This document shows, in pieces, positions 1 through 8,009 of a DNA stretch of 64,000 nt. Position 1 is the first letter of the stretch. Every line of letters starts with the position of its first letter. Made by a program: the position numbers and the translations under genes. The stretch covers positions 1 through 64,000 of the forward strand of contig JBFNJI010000046.1 of assembly GCA_040793985.1 (NCBI GenBank), written 5' to 3'. The DNA comes from Thiodiazotropha sp040793985 (GTDB taxonomy: Bacteria > Pseudomonadota > Gammaproteobacteria > Chromatiales > Chromatiaceae). Under the pieces are notes generated by a model. It was not told where the DNA came from, searched no databases, and worked only from the letters and a program-made list of their open reading frames with translations.

Positions 1-14
1 TGCGGACTTGTAAT

Positions 15-1451
15 ATGGCCTTCAGCTACTATTGGCACGACTACGAGACCTGGGGTACCGATCCGCGCAAGGACCGGCCTTCCCAGTTCGCAGGCGTGCG
101 TACCGATGCTGAACTCAATCCGATCGGCGATCCACTGGTGGTCTACTGCAAACCGAGTGACGATATGCTGCCGCAGCCGGAAGCCTGTTTGGTAACCGGA
201 ATCACGCCGCAAAAGGCGCTCCAGGATGGATTGATCGAAGCGGAATTCATCAAACGGATTCATCATGAACTGGCCAGGCCGGAGACATGCTGTGTCGGCT
301 ATAACACGATTCGCTTTGACGATGAGGTGACACGCAACACCCTCTATAGAAATTTCTACGATCCCTATGCCAGAGAGTGGCAGAACGGGTCATCCCGCTG
401 GGACATCATCGACATGGTCCGCCTCGCCCATGCCCTGAGACCGCAGGGTATCGAATGGCCGCAAAACGAGGAGGGGGTCACCAGTTTTCGTCTCGAGGTG
501 CTCAGCGCGGCCAACAATATCTCCCATGAGTCTGCCCATGACGCCCTGTCGGATGTTCATGCCACGATCGGTTTGGCGCGATTGATACGGCAGCGCCAGC
601 CCAGGCTCTATGATTACCTGCTAAACAGCCGCAGCAAAAACACCATCGCAGATCGTCTCAATCTGCAACGACGGGAGGCGGTGCTGCATGTCTCTTCAAT
701 GTATCCCGCGGCGCTGGGCTGCATCGCTATGGTTGTACCCTTGGCAAAGCACCCGACCAATCCCAATGGGGTGATTGTCTATGATCTTCGCTACGATCCC
801 GCCCCGCTGATTGAACTTTCGGAGGAGCAGGTGCACGAACGCCTGTTTACTCCAGTCACTGCATTGCCGGAGGGTGTCGAACGCATACCACTGAAGACGG
901 TTCACATCAACAAATGCCCGGTAGTGGTGCCGCTCTCAACGATGACGAATGCGGCAGCGATGCGCTGGGAGATCGACATCGAGAAGGGAGAGCGCTATCG
1001 ACGTCAACTCCTTGCCGAGCCGGATTTGCCCGGCAAGATCAGGAAGGTACAGCAGTTAGCGCAGTTCGAACCAATCACCGATCCCGACCAGGCGCTCTAC
1101 AGCGGTGGCTTCTTCTCCCGCGACGATCGTCGCCGCATGGAACAGATACTCGCGACGGAGCCCGCCTCCCTGGCTCAATTCCCATTGGTCTTCGACGATA
1201 GCCGCCTGCCCGAGATGTTGTTCAGGTACCGTGCGAGAAACTGGCCGCAACTGCTCACGGCGGATGAACAGCAGCGTTGGCGGGAGTTTCGCAGATCGCG
1301 GCTGCTCGAAAGCGATGGCGGCGGCAGTATCAACCTGGACGAATATCTGGCGAAGCTGGACAGCCTTGAGGCGGATCCGCAACTGAAGCCCGAATGGCGA
1401 GAGCTGATACCTCAGTTGCTGGCGTGGGCCGAAAAGATAGCACCCGACTAG
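15..1451 (+). CDS. sbcB: Exodeoxyribonuclease I
   Basis: Degrades single-stranded DNA 3' to 5' in recombination and mismatch repair. The 478-residue protein has the length of E. coli ExoI and opens with the DEDD exonuclease motif HDYETWG (Asp9, Glu11). GYNTIRFDDE (about residues 94-103) and SAHDALSDVHAT (about 173-184) carry further acidic metal ligands; the rest is the SH3-like and C-terminal helical region of the family. The ATG at 15 is close to the window edge, so its promoter is not visible. The TAG stop lies inside a CTAGGGCCTG stretch that matches the end of the MITE-like element at 5459. Family assignment is secure from the motifs and overall similarity. Confidence 0.96.
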   Translation: MAFSYYWHDYETWGTDPRKDRPSQFAGVRTDAELNPIGDPLVVYCKPSDDMLPQPEACLVTGITPQKALQDGLIEAEFIKRIHHELARPETCCVGYNTIRFDDEVTRNTLYRNFYDPYAREWQNGSSRWDIIDMVRLAHALRPQGIEWPQNEEGVTSFRLEVLSAANNISHESAHDALSDVHATIGLARLIRQRQPRLYDYLLNSRSKNTIADRLNLQRREAVLHVSSMYPAALGCIAMVVPLAKHPTNPNGVIVYDLRYDPAPLIELSEEQVHERLFTPVTALPEGVERIPLKTVHINKCPVVVPLSTMTNAAAMRWEIDIEKGERYRRQLLAEPDLPGKIRKVQQLAQFEPITDPDQALYSGGFFSRDDRRRMEQILATEPASLAQFPLVFDDSRLPEMLFRYRARNWPQLLTADEQQRWREFRRSRLLESDGGGSINLDEYLAKLDSLEADPQLKPEWRELIPQLLAWAEKIAPD

Positions 1452-1462
1452 GGCCTGCTAAG
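1448..1462. repeat. Possible solo terminus of the 5459 MITE-like element
   Basis: CTAGGGCCTGCTAAGC here closely matches the left end of the element at 5459 (CTAGGGCCTGTTAAC). The CTAG supplies the stop codon of sbcB. No partner inverted end is visible nearby, so it would be a relic or a chance match. Confidence 0.25.
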
Positions 1463-1463
1463 C

Positions 1464-1748
1464 TTACTCCGCGGTCCACTTCTGCAGGGCATCGATGATC
1501 CCTTTTGCCTGATCCTTGCTGGAGATGTTGAACTTGCTTTTCTGCATATATTCACCACTCCGTTTCTGATAGCGTCGAATGGTGAATTTATCTGCACCAT
1601 AGGTCTGTTTAGCCCTGTCCCAGTCCTGATAGCGGAAAATGATCGTTGTCCAGGCCCCTTTCGATAGTACGACCTTGTCCAGTTCCTTGACGACGTCTAT
1701 GCCGTCCTCTGTGTAGGTTACACTGAGTTCTTCAGGTGTCGATGCCAT
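1464..1748 (-). CDS. Conserved-type hypothetical protein, 94 aa
   Basis: A small soluble protein without signal peptide or membrane segment. It is rich in charged and aromatic residues; a central block reads WTTIIFRYQDWDRAKQTYG, followed by KFTIRRYQKRSGEY and a C-terminal helix. The alternating strand-like pattern ending in a helix is loosely reminiscent of small ssDNA-binding PC4-type proteins, but I cannot demonstrate that. It converges on sbcB with a 12-bp gap. Codon use looks like its neighbours, and the ATG at 1748 has a possible AAGGA upstream. Function unknown; I regard it as a real gene because of its length, composition and absence of overlap with other genes. Confidence 0.7.
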   Translation of the reverse strand: MASTPEELSVTYTEDGIDVVKELDKVVLSKGAWTTIIFRYQDWDRAKQTYGADKFTIRRYQKRSGEYMQKSKFNISSKDQAKGIIDALQKWTAE

Positions 1749-1791
1749 GTTGATTGCTAGTCCTTAATAAAAATATGTTTATGATTTGATT

Positions 1792-2439
1792 TCAACGGGT
1801 TTCACTGGCGCCGAACTGGCGCAAGATTCTCACAATATCCGGATTTTTGCGCTCAATCGCCATCGCCAACGGACTCTGTCCGGCACTATTGTGAATGTCG
1901 AGGCTGGCACCGCGGTTGACAAGGTACTTCACCACCACTCGCTGATCATTGAGGATCGCGGAGTGGAGGGGCGTATTGCCTTCGGCATCTGTATTATCAA
2001 GGGCAGCGCCCTGGCGCAGGAGAAAACCGATTACATCCCTGTCGGCACTGCCGAGCTTTGCGGTTTCGTGCAGGGCTGTATTCGGATCGAGTTTGGCGCC
2101 ACTCTCGAACAGGTAGTCGGCAACGATGGTATTACGTGCGATCAGGGCCTTGAGCAGGGGTGTATGCCCCTGAGGATCGGAGACCTCCAGGTCGGCGCCG
2201 TTCTTAACCAGAATCTTGGTCATTACCAGACTCCCCTTGGAAGCTGCCACATGCAACGGGCTTTGGCCGTTCATACCGGGCTTGTTGATATCGGCGTTCC
2301 AATGGATGTTGCGTTCCAGCTGATCGATATCGCCGATCTGCACTGCACGGGAGAGAGTAATGGTCGGTTCGCTGGGCTGAGTGCAGCCAATGAACGTGAA
2401 GAGGCAGAAAAGACAGCAGAGATTGAGTCTGTTAAACAT
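1792..2439 (-). CDS. Ankyrin-repeat lipoprotein
   Basis: A short secreted protein that probably mediates protein-protein contacts in the periplasm. Starting at the ATG at 2439, it begins with a lipoprotein signal (LCCLFCLFTFIGC, lipobox FIGC), so it should be lipid-anchored. The mature part consists of about five ankyrin repeats, visible as GQSPLHVAASKGSLVMTKILVKNGADLEVSD, each with the TPL(H/L) turn and a later NGAxL or GA.LD step. A GTG start at 2463 would add eight residues before the signal. It is not clearly in an operon: it lies 43 bp from the gene at 1464 on the same strand, so co-transcription with that gene is possible. The partner is unknown. Confidence 0.8.
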   Translation of the reverse strand: MFNRLNLCCLFCLFTFIGCTQPSEPTITLSRAVQIGDIDQLERNIHWNADINKPGMNGQSPLHVAASKGSLVMTKILVKNGADLEVSDPQGHTPLLKALIARNTIVADYLFESGAKLDPNTALHETAKLGSADRDVIGFLLRQGAALDNTDAEGNTPLHSAILNDQRVVVKYLVNRGASLDIHNSAGQSPLAMAIERKNPDIVRILRQFGASETR

Positions 2440-2531
2440 AGGAGAGGATAGTAAATCGATCACTACCGAAGCTGCAAGCGCAGTTATCGGAGATTGGCCT
2501 CACCGCATCCGCATGATAGGGTTTAGGCCCC

Positions 2532-2924
2532 ATGATAACTAAATTGATACTTACCCTGACGGTCATCGCCATCGCCTGGTTGGTGGTCAGAAACAGGCAG
2601 CAGCGCATGCAGGCGATCTCCCATCAGGGCCGGACAGAAGCAGCCCCAAGGCCGGCGCAGAATTCCCTGTTGAAATGGGGGGCATATCTGTTGCTGGCCA
2701 TGCTGCTGCTGGGCAGCGGATTCTTCCTCTTCATGCAGTGGCAGGATCTCACCCGGGTGGTCACAGTTACCGTGATCGATACCCAGACAGGTAGGAGCGT
2801 GAGTTACCAGGCACGCCGCGGTGACATCGAGGAGCGTCAATTCATCACCCTCGACGGCAGGGAGGTGAATGTGGCCAACAGTGAGCGGATTGAGCTGGAG
2901 TCGGCTTCCCCGAAAAGGCCCTGA
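2532..2924 (+). CDS. Hypothetical protein with two membrane segments
   Basis: A 130-residue protein with an N-terminal hydrophobic helix (ILTLTVIAIAWLVV), a short basic loop, a second helix (about residues 47-68, WGAYLLLAMLLLGSGFFLFMQW), and a C-terminal soluble part (VVTVTVIDTQTGRSVSYQARRGD) predicted to be beta-rich. Both ends of the chain would lie on the same side of the inner membrane. It precedes the K+ channel gene by about 100 bp in the same direction, but no functional link can be shown. No family recognised. Confidence 0.65.
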   Translation: MITKLILTLTVIAIAWLVVRNRQQRMQAISHQGRTEAAPRPAQNSLLKWGAYLLLAMLLLGSGFFLFMQWQDLTRVVTVTVIDTQTGRSVSYQARRGDIEERQFITLDGREVNVANSERIELESASPKRP

Positions 2925-3021
2925 ACTGCACGCTACTCCAGGTTTTTCCGGATCTGCCGATATAACTGCAAAGCCTTGACCCCTCCCCCTGGGGAGTGGT
3001 GATTTCAGGTCAATCTGTATA

Positions 3022-4641
3022 ATGGAAATCGGTGGGCAACCTCTTCATATGTCATTCTCCCGTCGTGTCATCAAGCAGTGTTATGCCATGCAGGGTTCGT
3101 CCCGCTACACAGGCGTAAAGCAGGCGGTCTACAATCTGCTAGAGAATCCGCAGGCACCGATCCGTCCCTACTTCGATATCTTCATGATCCTGCTTGTGCT
3201 GACCACGGTCTGGCTGCTCATCTATGAAGTGAAAAATGACCTGGGAGCCGTTGGCGATCTCGTCGAGATGGTTGCCGTGGGGATATTTATCGTCGAGTAT
3301 CTGTTGCGTTTCTGGATATTCAACGATAGCCACAAGGTGATCCTGGAGCGTTACGAGCGGGCCGAATTCATCAATGAACCCTTCCATCTCTGGCCAGCGG
3401 TGTGGCAGGCGTTGCTGGGTAAGCTGAAGTATGTCATCCGGCCGTTGGCGATTATCGACCTGTTGGCGATCATTCCCAGCTATCGACCGTTACGTTTTCT
3501 GCGCATCTTTCTCCTTTTTCGTCTCTTCAAGCTGTTTCGTTACACCCGCAGCATCAGTGAGTTCGTCAAGGTACTGTCGGAGAAGCGGATCGAACTGGTG
3601 ACCCTGTTCATCTTCATGGCCTTCATCACCTTCACCGCAGCCACCGCCATTTTCTTTTTTGAGGCCGATCAGCGAGATGCCCAGATATCGGGTTTTTTCG
3701 ACAGTGTTTACTGGGCGCTGGTGACCATGTCCACGGTCGGCTATGGCGACATCACACCCCAGACCACCGAGGGCAGGGTCATCACTCTGGTGCTGATTAT
3801 CGCGGGTCTGGGCGTGATCTCCTTCTTCACTTCCATCATCGTCTCCGCCTTTGGCGAAAAGATCGATGAGATCCGCACCCATCGCATCTATTCAGAGATT
3901 GAGCGCAAGCGCATCGATACCCTGATCTGCGGCTATGGACGTGTCGGCCAGGTTGTTGCCGAACGCATGGCGGCGGACAAGCGCAGTTTCGTTGTGGTCG
4001 ATCCGGTGGAGGAGAACGTGCGTAACGCCAAAAAGCTGGGCCACCTGGCGGTGGTCGGCGATGGCGAGGATACCGAATTGTTGATGAGCATTGGTATCGA
4101 AAAACGTATCCAGAACCTGCTCTGTCTCACCGGCGACGATGTGGTTAACGTCTATATCACCTTGACCGCAAGACAGGTCAATCCGGATATTGAGATCATC
4201 TCCCGCGCCAACCATCGGGAGAATATCTCCAAGCTCTATCGCGCCGGTGCCAGCTATTGTGTCACCCCTTACGAGGTATTTGGCCTGATTGCAGCCGAGT
4301 ACGCGGGGCAACCTGTTGCCTTCGAGGCTGTGTATGGCCTATTGACCGGCCAGTCCCACGAGGGAATTGAGGCGGTACGCATCAAGGCGGAGTGTGTGCT
4401 GGTTGGGCGCAGCCTGGAGAGTATCGATTTCAAAAGACGCAAGCTGACCGCATTTGGGGTGATCCGCGAAAGAGATAGCGGTGCCTCGCAAGAGCATGCC
4501 AACTACGACCTGAAGGGGCGCCGTTTCTTTTTCAATCCAGGTAAAAGGTTCATGCTCGAGAAGGACGATCTGCTGGTATTGCTGGGACATGAATACAGCG
4601 TGGTTCATTTTCGCGACTGCCTGGAGAGGGGGACACTCTGA
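3022..4641 (+). CDS. Potassium channel protein with TrkA-N (RCK) domain
   Basis: An inner-membrane cation channel gated by a cytoplasmic nucleotide-binding domain. Hydrophobic segments span about residues 45-220, including an arginine-containing S4-like helix (RFLRIFLLFRLFKLFRYTRS). A pore loop with the K+ filter TVGYGD lies near residue 238. A Rossmann RCK/TrkA-N domain starts with GYGRVGQVVAERM near residue 303, followed by a TrkA-C-like domain. The voltage-sensor-like layout resembles Kv-type bacterial channels. The start is uncertain: the ATG at 3022 overlaps a TATAAT (3018-3023) that could be the -10 box, in which case the ATG at 3049 is the true start. The stop overlaps the next gene by one base. 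Confidence 0.9.
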   Translation: MEIGGQPLHMSFSRRVIKQCYAMQGSSRYTGVKQAVYNLLENPQAPIRPYFDIFMILLVLTTVWLLIYEVKNDLGAVGDLVEMVAVGIFIVEYLLRFWIFNDSHKVILERYERAEFINEPFHLWPAVWQALLGKLKYVIRPLAIIDLLAIIPSYRPLRFLRIFLLFRLFKLFRYTRSISEFVKVLSEKRIELVTLFIFMAFITFTAATAIFFFEADQRDAQISGFFDSVYWALVTMSTVGYGDITPQTTEGRVITLVLIIAGLGVISFFTSIIVSAFGEKIDEIRTHRIYSEIERKRIDTLICGYGRVGQVVAERMAADKRSFVVVDPVEENVRNAKKLGHLAVVGDGEDTELLMSIGIEKRIQNLLCLTGDDVVNVYITLTARQVNPDIEIISRANHRENISKLYRAGASYCVTPYEVFGLIAAEYAGQPVAFEAVYGLLTGQSHEGIEAVRIKAECVLVGRSLESIDFKRRKLTAFGVIRERDSGASQEHANYDLKGRRFFFNPGKRFMLEKDDLLVLLGHEYSVVHFRDCLERGTL

Positions 4642-5369
4642 TGAGCCGCCTCGATACCCTGATCTTCGGTTGCGGTGCGTTGGGCCAGGAGGTGGCCATG
4701 CAGCTTGCGGAGCGTAACATTGAGGCCTACCTCTACAGCAACGACCTGGATGAAGTTGGCGCACTGTTGGCGAAGGGGATGCAGGCGGCGGTAGTCGATT
4801 TCAAAAACGATGACAAGCTGCGTGAAATCGGCATCGGCAGATGGGTAAAAACGATTTTCTGCCTCTTTTCCGACGAGCCCAGCAATCTCTTTCTGACCCT
4901 CTCCGCACGCGCCCTCGATGGCGATCTCAAAATTATCTGCGTTTGTGAGTCAACAGCTTCGGGGCAGCGCTTGATGGCGGCGGGAGCGACCAAGGTGATC
5001 GATCCCTACGAGATCAGCGGACACAGGGTGCATGAACGGATTACCAGGCCCTATCTGGTGGAAATGCTGGAGAGTTCGCTGTTCGGTAAACATATCGATA
5101 TCGCCGAGATAGAGATACCCGATCCCAGCAGGCTCAATGGCGCCATGCTGGACGACCTGCAACTGGGGAATCTGTTCAACCTGATCATTATCGGGGTGGT
5201 CGATCTGGAGCTTGGTCGTGAGCTGATTTTCGCAAACAGCGGTATCTCACATCGCCTCGATGCGGGGGATATCTTGGTTGTGATCGGGCCAGACGGGGAG
5301 ATTTCCCGCCTCAAGCAGGCGATTGCCGACGATTCGCTGGAACCGGTAACCGGCCCTGGTGATCCATAG
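4641..5369 (+). CDS. TrkA-N domain NAD-binding protein, channel partner
   Basis: A 242-residue soluble Rossmann protein: FGCGALGQEVAMQLAERN near the start is the dinucleotide-binding loop (GxGxxG variant), followed by VDF and DPYEISGHRVHE and a C-terminal RCK-type domain ending in GDILVVIGPDGEI. It repeats the architecture of the cytoplasmic half of the preceding channel, with which it overlaps (TGATG), so translation is probably coupled. The likely role is a regulatory RCK subunit that assembles with, or controls, the channel in response to NAD(H) or a nucleotide. There is no membrane segment. The exact ligand and stoichiometry are unknown. Confidence 0.85.
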   Translation: MSRLDTLIFGCGALGQEVAMQLAERNIEAYLYSNDLDEVGALLAKGMQAAVVDFKNDDKLREIGIGRWVKTIFCLFSDEPSNLFLTLSARALDGDLKIICVCESTASGQRLMAAGATKVIDPYEISGHRVHERITRPYLVEMLESSLFGKHIDIAEIEIPDPSRLNGAMLDDLQLGNLFNLIIIGVVDLELGRELIFANSGISHRLDAGDILVVIGPDGEISRLKQAIADDSLEPVTGPGDP

Positions 5370-5458
5370 AGTAGACCCTATCCCCATGCGGTGGTGTCGA
5401 ATAGCGGATCGATGCGCTGACTTTCCGACATGACTCCAATCAGCAACCAAGCTTGAGA

Positions 5459-5729
5459 CTAGGGCCTGTTAACACGAATCCAATGCGCCCTGTCGCGTCT
5501 GAAAAAGCGCCAATCAAGGCGCGAGGAGCATAGTTTGGTTGTTCCAAATAAGCGACGAGCAACGCCGAATGGCGCTTTTTCAGGTGCAACCCGGAGGGCT
5601 GGGGCTGTTTTTTCACCCAGCGGCGTTATCGTTCGCTCATGTAGAATAACTACACTACGCTCATTCTGCCTTGCTGGGCACAAAAACAGTCCAAGCAGGG
5701 CGCATAGGATTCGTGTTAACAGGTCCTAG
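5459..5729. mobile_element. MITE-like element with about 34-bp terminal inverted repeats
   Basis: The left end, starting CTAGGGCCTGTTAACACGAA, is mirrored by the right end (reverse complement CTAGGACCTGTTAACACGAA); the two 34-bp ends differ at about two positions. CTAG at both tips is compatible with a TA (or CTAG) target duplication. Inside are further nested inverted repeats: CTGAAAAAGCGCCA (5499-5512) against TGGCGCTTTTTCAG (5570-5583), and about 5602-5623 against 5673-5692. No transposase is encoded, so it is a non-autonomous element. The right end supplies the TAG stop of the gene at 5726-6079. Confidence 0.75.
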
Positions 5730-6079
5730 GCAGGTGCGTTCTGCAAAACAGTCGCGAGTTGACTACCTGCATTGGCGGCCTGGGCCTTGGCTGCAGTGTT
5801 GGGTGATGCGGCAATCTGCTGGAGCATGCTGGCTAAGGTCGAACGCGCCTCTTCAGCTGTGTTCAATGGTGTCTCTGGCGGTGCTATGCTGTTGTTTTCC
5901 ATATCGAAGAGACGACGTGCCTGATCCACCTCGACGGTTGGAGCGTCAGCTTTTGCGGCCTCGGATTGTTGTGTTGATGCCGACGTTGCCGCTTCGGCTG
6001 TCTTGTGATCGGTGTGTGACCGCCCCGACTGCTCAGTTGTCGTATTGATGGGCTTATCGCTGTTGACAGGGCTGATCAT
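5726..6079 (-). CDS. Hypothetical Ala/Thr/Ser-rich protein, 117 aa
   Basis: A soluble low-complexity protein without a signal peptide: a disordered N-terminal half rich in Thr, Ser, Ala and Glu, then a more ordered part (VDQARRLFDMENNSI and EEARSTLASMLQQIAASP) likely to form two helices. The ATG at 6079 is preceded by CAGGAG eight bases upstream, which makes it a better start than the upstream codon at 6118. The stop codon lies in the terminal CTAG of the MITE-like element, so the original C-terminus may have been altered by insertion. Divergent from the DUF3108 gene. Function unknown. Confidence 0.65.
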   Translation of the reverse strand: MISPVNSDKPINTTTEQSGRSHTDHKTAEAATSASTQQSEAAKADAPTVEVDQARRLFDMENNSIAPPETPLNTAEEARSTLASMLQQIAASPNTAAKAQAANAGSQLATVLQNAPA

Positions 6080-6217
6080 GTAACTGACTCCTGATTTAAA
6101 GACGAAAAATTGGCGCATTCAGCTGAGATTCACGTTATACATGAGATAATGCGAGAAACATGCCAAAAGGCTGACACAGTGTAATTCCATACTTAATTGG
6201 CCCGGGGAGGGCAACGG

Positions 6218-7132
6218 ATGAGGGTACGAATTCATGGCCTATTGCTGATCCTGGCACTGACACTCTCGGGTCATGCCATGGCGGCAAAAGCGCCTGTGCT
6301 GGGTGAGCATCTGGAATACAAGCTGAAATTCCGCGGTCTGGTGACCGGTTTCGTGGAGATGGATATCGCCAAGATGGTCCTGGGCGTGGAGCAGGAGATG
6401 GGGCGGGTTGAAGACAATCCGGCTTTCGTTACCCATCTTCGGCTCACCACCGAACCCTACCGCAAGGCGGAGATGATATACCCGGTGAGACTGCACTACC
6501 GCAGCTGGCTCGATGCCAAGAAACTGCATCCGCTGGTGGCGGTTAAGTCGCTGAAAACAAGGAAGCAGAAGGAGGAGCTGTTGTGGTTCGACCATACTCA
6601 GGGGGAGGCCTTCCACTACCAGTCAGGGGAGTTGCAGGAAGGCGAAAGCGACAGCCCTCCGAAAAGCCTCCAGGGGATTACCGCGCTATCCGATCAGCAG
6701 TGGGGAAAGCTGCTGCAGGCCCACCAGGTCAGCTTTGGCGAAACCGAGGCATTGGACTACATCAGCTTTCTGCATCGCCTGCGCACCATGCCGCTGAAAC
6801 CTGGAAAACAGATCAATTTCTCCACCTTTAACGGTAAGGAACTCAACGCCTACCAGGTGAAAGTGGATCAGGAACGGCTGGTGCGTGCGGGTTGGAACCG
6901 CCCCGCATTCAAGATCAGGATGTGGGAGGTCGATAGGGAGAACGGTAAAAGAGGGAAAATGGTCGATCTTTGGTTGAGTGATGACGACGAGCGGCTGTTG
7001 TTGCGCTTCTACGCAGAGCGCACCTTTGGCGCCATGGAAGGGATCCTGGAGACAGGGCGTCCGACAGAGGGCAAGGATGAGGGCTTTTCAGAAGCGACCC
7101 AATCGTCCCTTGAGACCTATCTCGGGTTTTGA
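6218..7132 (+). CDS. DUF3108 domain periplasmic protein
   Basis: A secreted protein of about 304 residues. The ATG at 6218 follows GGGGAGGG and opens a clear signal peptide (MRVRIHGLLLILALTLSGHAMA, cut near AMA-AK). The mature part has the DUF3108 pattern: EYKLKFRGLVTGFVEM at the start, then several beta strands and a lipocalin-like layout (PYRKAEMIYPVRLHYRSWLD, KPGKQINFSTFNGKEL, DLWLSDDDERLLLRFYAERTFG). The family is known only as periplasmic or outer-membrane associated. The TTG at 6197 is in frame, but the signal peptide and RBS favour 6218. Confidence 0.85.
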   Translation: MRVRIHGLLLILALTLSGHAMAAKAPVLGEHLEYKLKFRGLVTGFVEMDIAKMVLGVEQEMGRVEDNPAFVTHLRLTTEPYRKAEMIYPVRLHYRSWLDAKKLHPLVAVKSLKTRKQKEELLWFDHTQGEAFHYQSGELQEGESDSPPKSLQGITALSDQQWGKLLQAHQVSFGETEALDYISFLHRLRTMPLKPGKQINFSTFNGKELNAYQVKVDQERLVRAGWNRPAFKIRMWEVDRENGKRGKMVDLWLSDDDERLLLRFYAERTFGAMEGILETGRPTEGKDEGFSEATQSSLETYLGF

Positions 7133-7217
7133 GGTGGGACCGAACTACGGAAGCGTCGGGTGCGTCGCGTGGCGTCGCCGCTTCCAGCGAGTACGTGATC
7201 GATAATCGTTATACAGA

Positions 7218-8009
7218 CTACTCGTCCGCAATCTTGAATTTGGCTTTGCCTTTGTCTTGATCCGAATCCTGGGCCTGTTGATCGATTTTCAAATGATCGA
7301 TATTCGGGATAGGCGCGGCATCGACAGGTTTCTGGCAATCCTCGAGGGTTCCCTGATTGGCCGGTAACACATCCAGGGCCGAGGTATCGATGTCGGGCGG
7401 TTGTGCCGGGGTATCTTCAATCAGAGTCACACCGGGGCTGTCCAGCATCAAGGCGGAGGTGTCGATTTCGAGGAGTTCCGGTTCCGGGGTCTCATCCAAC
7501 GTGCTTCCCGGCCTCTCCATCTGCATAGCACTGATATCCGGGATCTCCGCAGCTTCTATCTTCGGTGTGCAGTCGCTGAGATCGAAGCCCTGCGCCGACG
7601 AGAGTTCATAGTCCGGTACCGCAATCGGTGTAACCTCGTCACCGCTGGTCGCCGGTTCCATGGGGCCGTCCGCAAAACCCAATTCCTCCGCTTCCTGCCG
7701 GGGAGGGGAGGCGGGTATGCTGGGTGCCGGGCGGTCTGCGGTTTGAGGCTGTGGTCTGGGGGCAGGTGGAGGTTCGCCCGCTGGCACGATATCAACCAGT
7801 CCGCCTGCATCGCGAAAGGTGACCCGGAACTTGATCGCCCGGTCCATATCCACGCCCCTTTTGATAGGGATCGGCTTGCCACTGAAGAGGCGCTCCAGCT
7901 TGTCGCCCTCCAACTTGAAAACTGCGCCAATTTTGCGTTTTACCTCGGCCGGATCATTATCCTTGATAATGGCGCCGGAGAAGTAGACATCGTAGCTATC
8001 AGCAGTCAT
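7218..8009 (-). CDS. Acidic repeat protein with N-terminal SPOR-like small domain
   Basis: The N-terminal 75 residues (DSYDVYFSGAIIKDNDPAEV, KLERLFSGKPIPIKRGVD) match a small domain that I know as an N-terminal module of various gammaproteobacterial proteins, including DUF805 proteins. A Pro-rich linker (PPPAPRPQPQ) leads to an acidic, probably disordered tail holding about three imperfect repeats of a DISAMQMERPGSTL / DTSALMLDSPGVTL type. No signal peptide or TM segment. Its start overlaps the end of the hydroxylase gene upstream (ATGA), so the two are co-translated. Role unknown; perhaps a cytoplasmic partner of the hydroxylase. Confidence 0.75.
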   Translation of the reverse strand: MTADSYDVYFSGAIIKDNDPAEVKRKIGAVFKLEGDKLERLFSGKPIPIKRGVDMDRAIKFRVTFRDAGGLVDIVPAGEPPPAPRPQPQTADRPAPSIPASPPRQEAEELGFADGPMEPATSGDEVTPIAVPDYELSSAQGFDLSDCTPKIEAAEIPDISAMQMERPGSTLDETPEPELLEIDTSALMLDSPGVTLIEDTPAQPPDIDTSALDVLPANQGTLEDCQKPVDAAPIPNIDHLKIDQQAQDSDQDKGKAKFKIADE

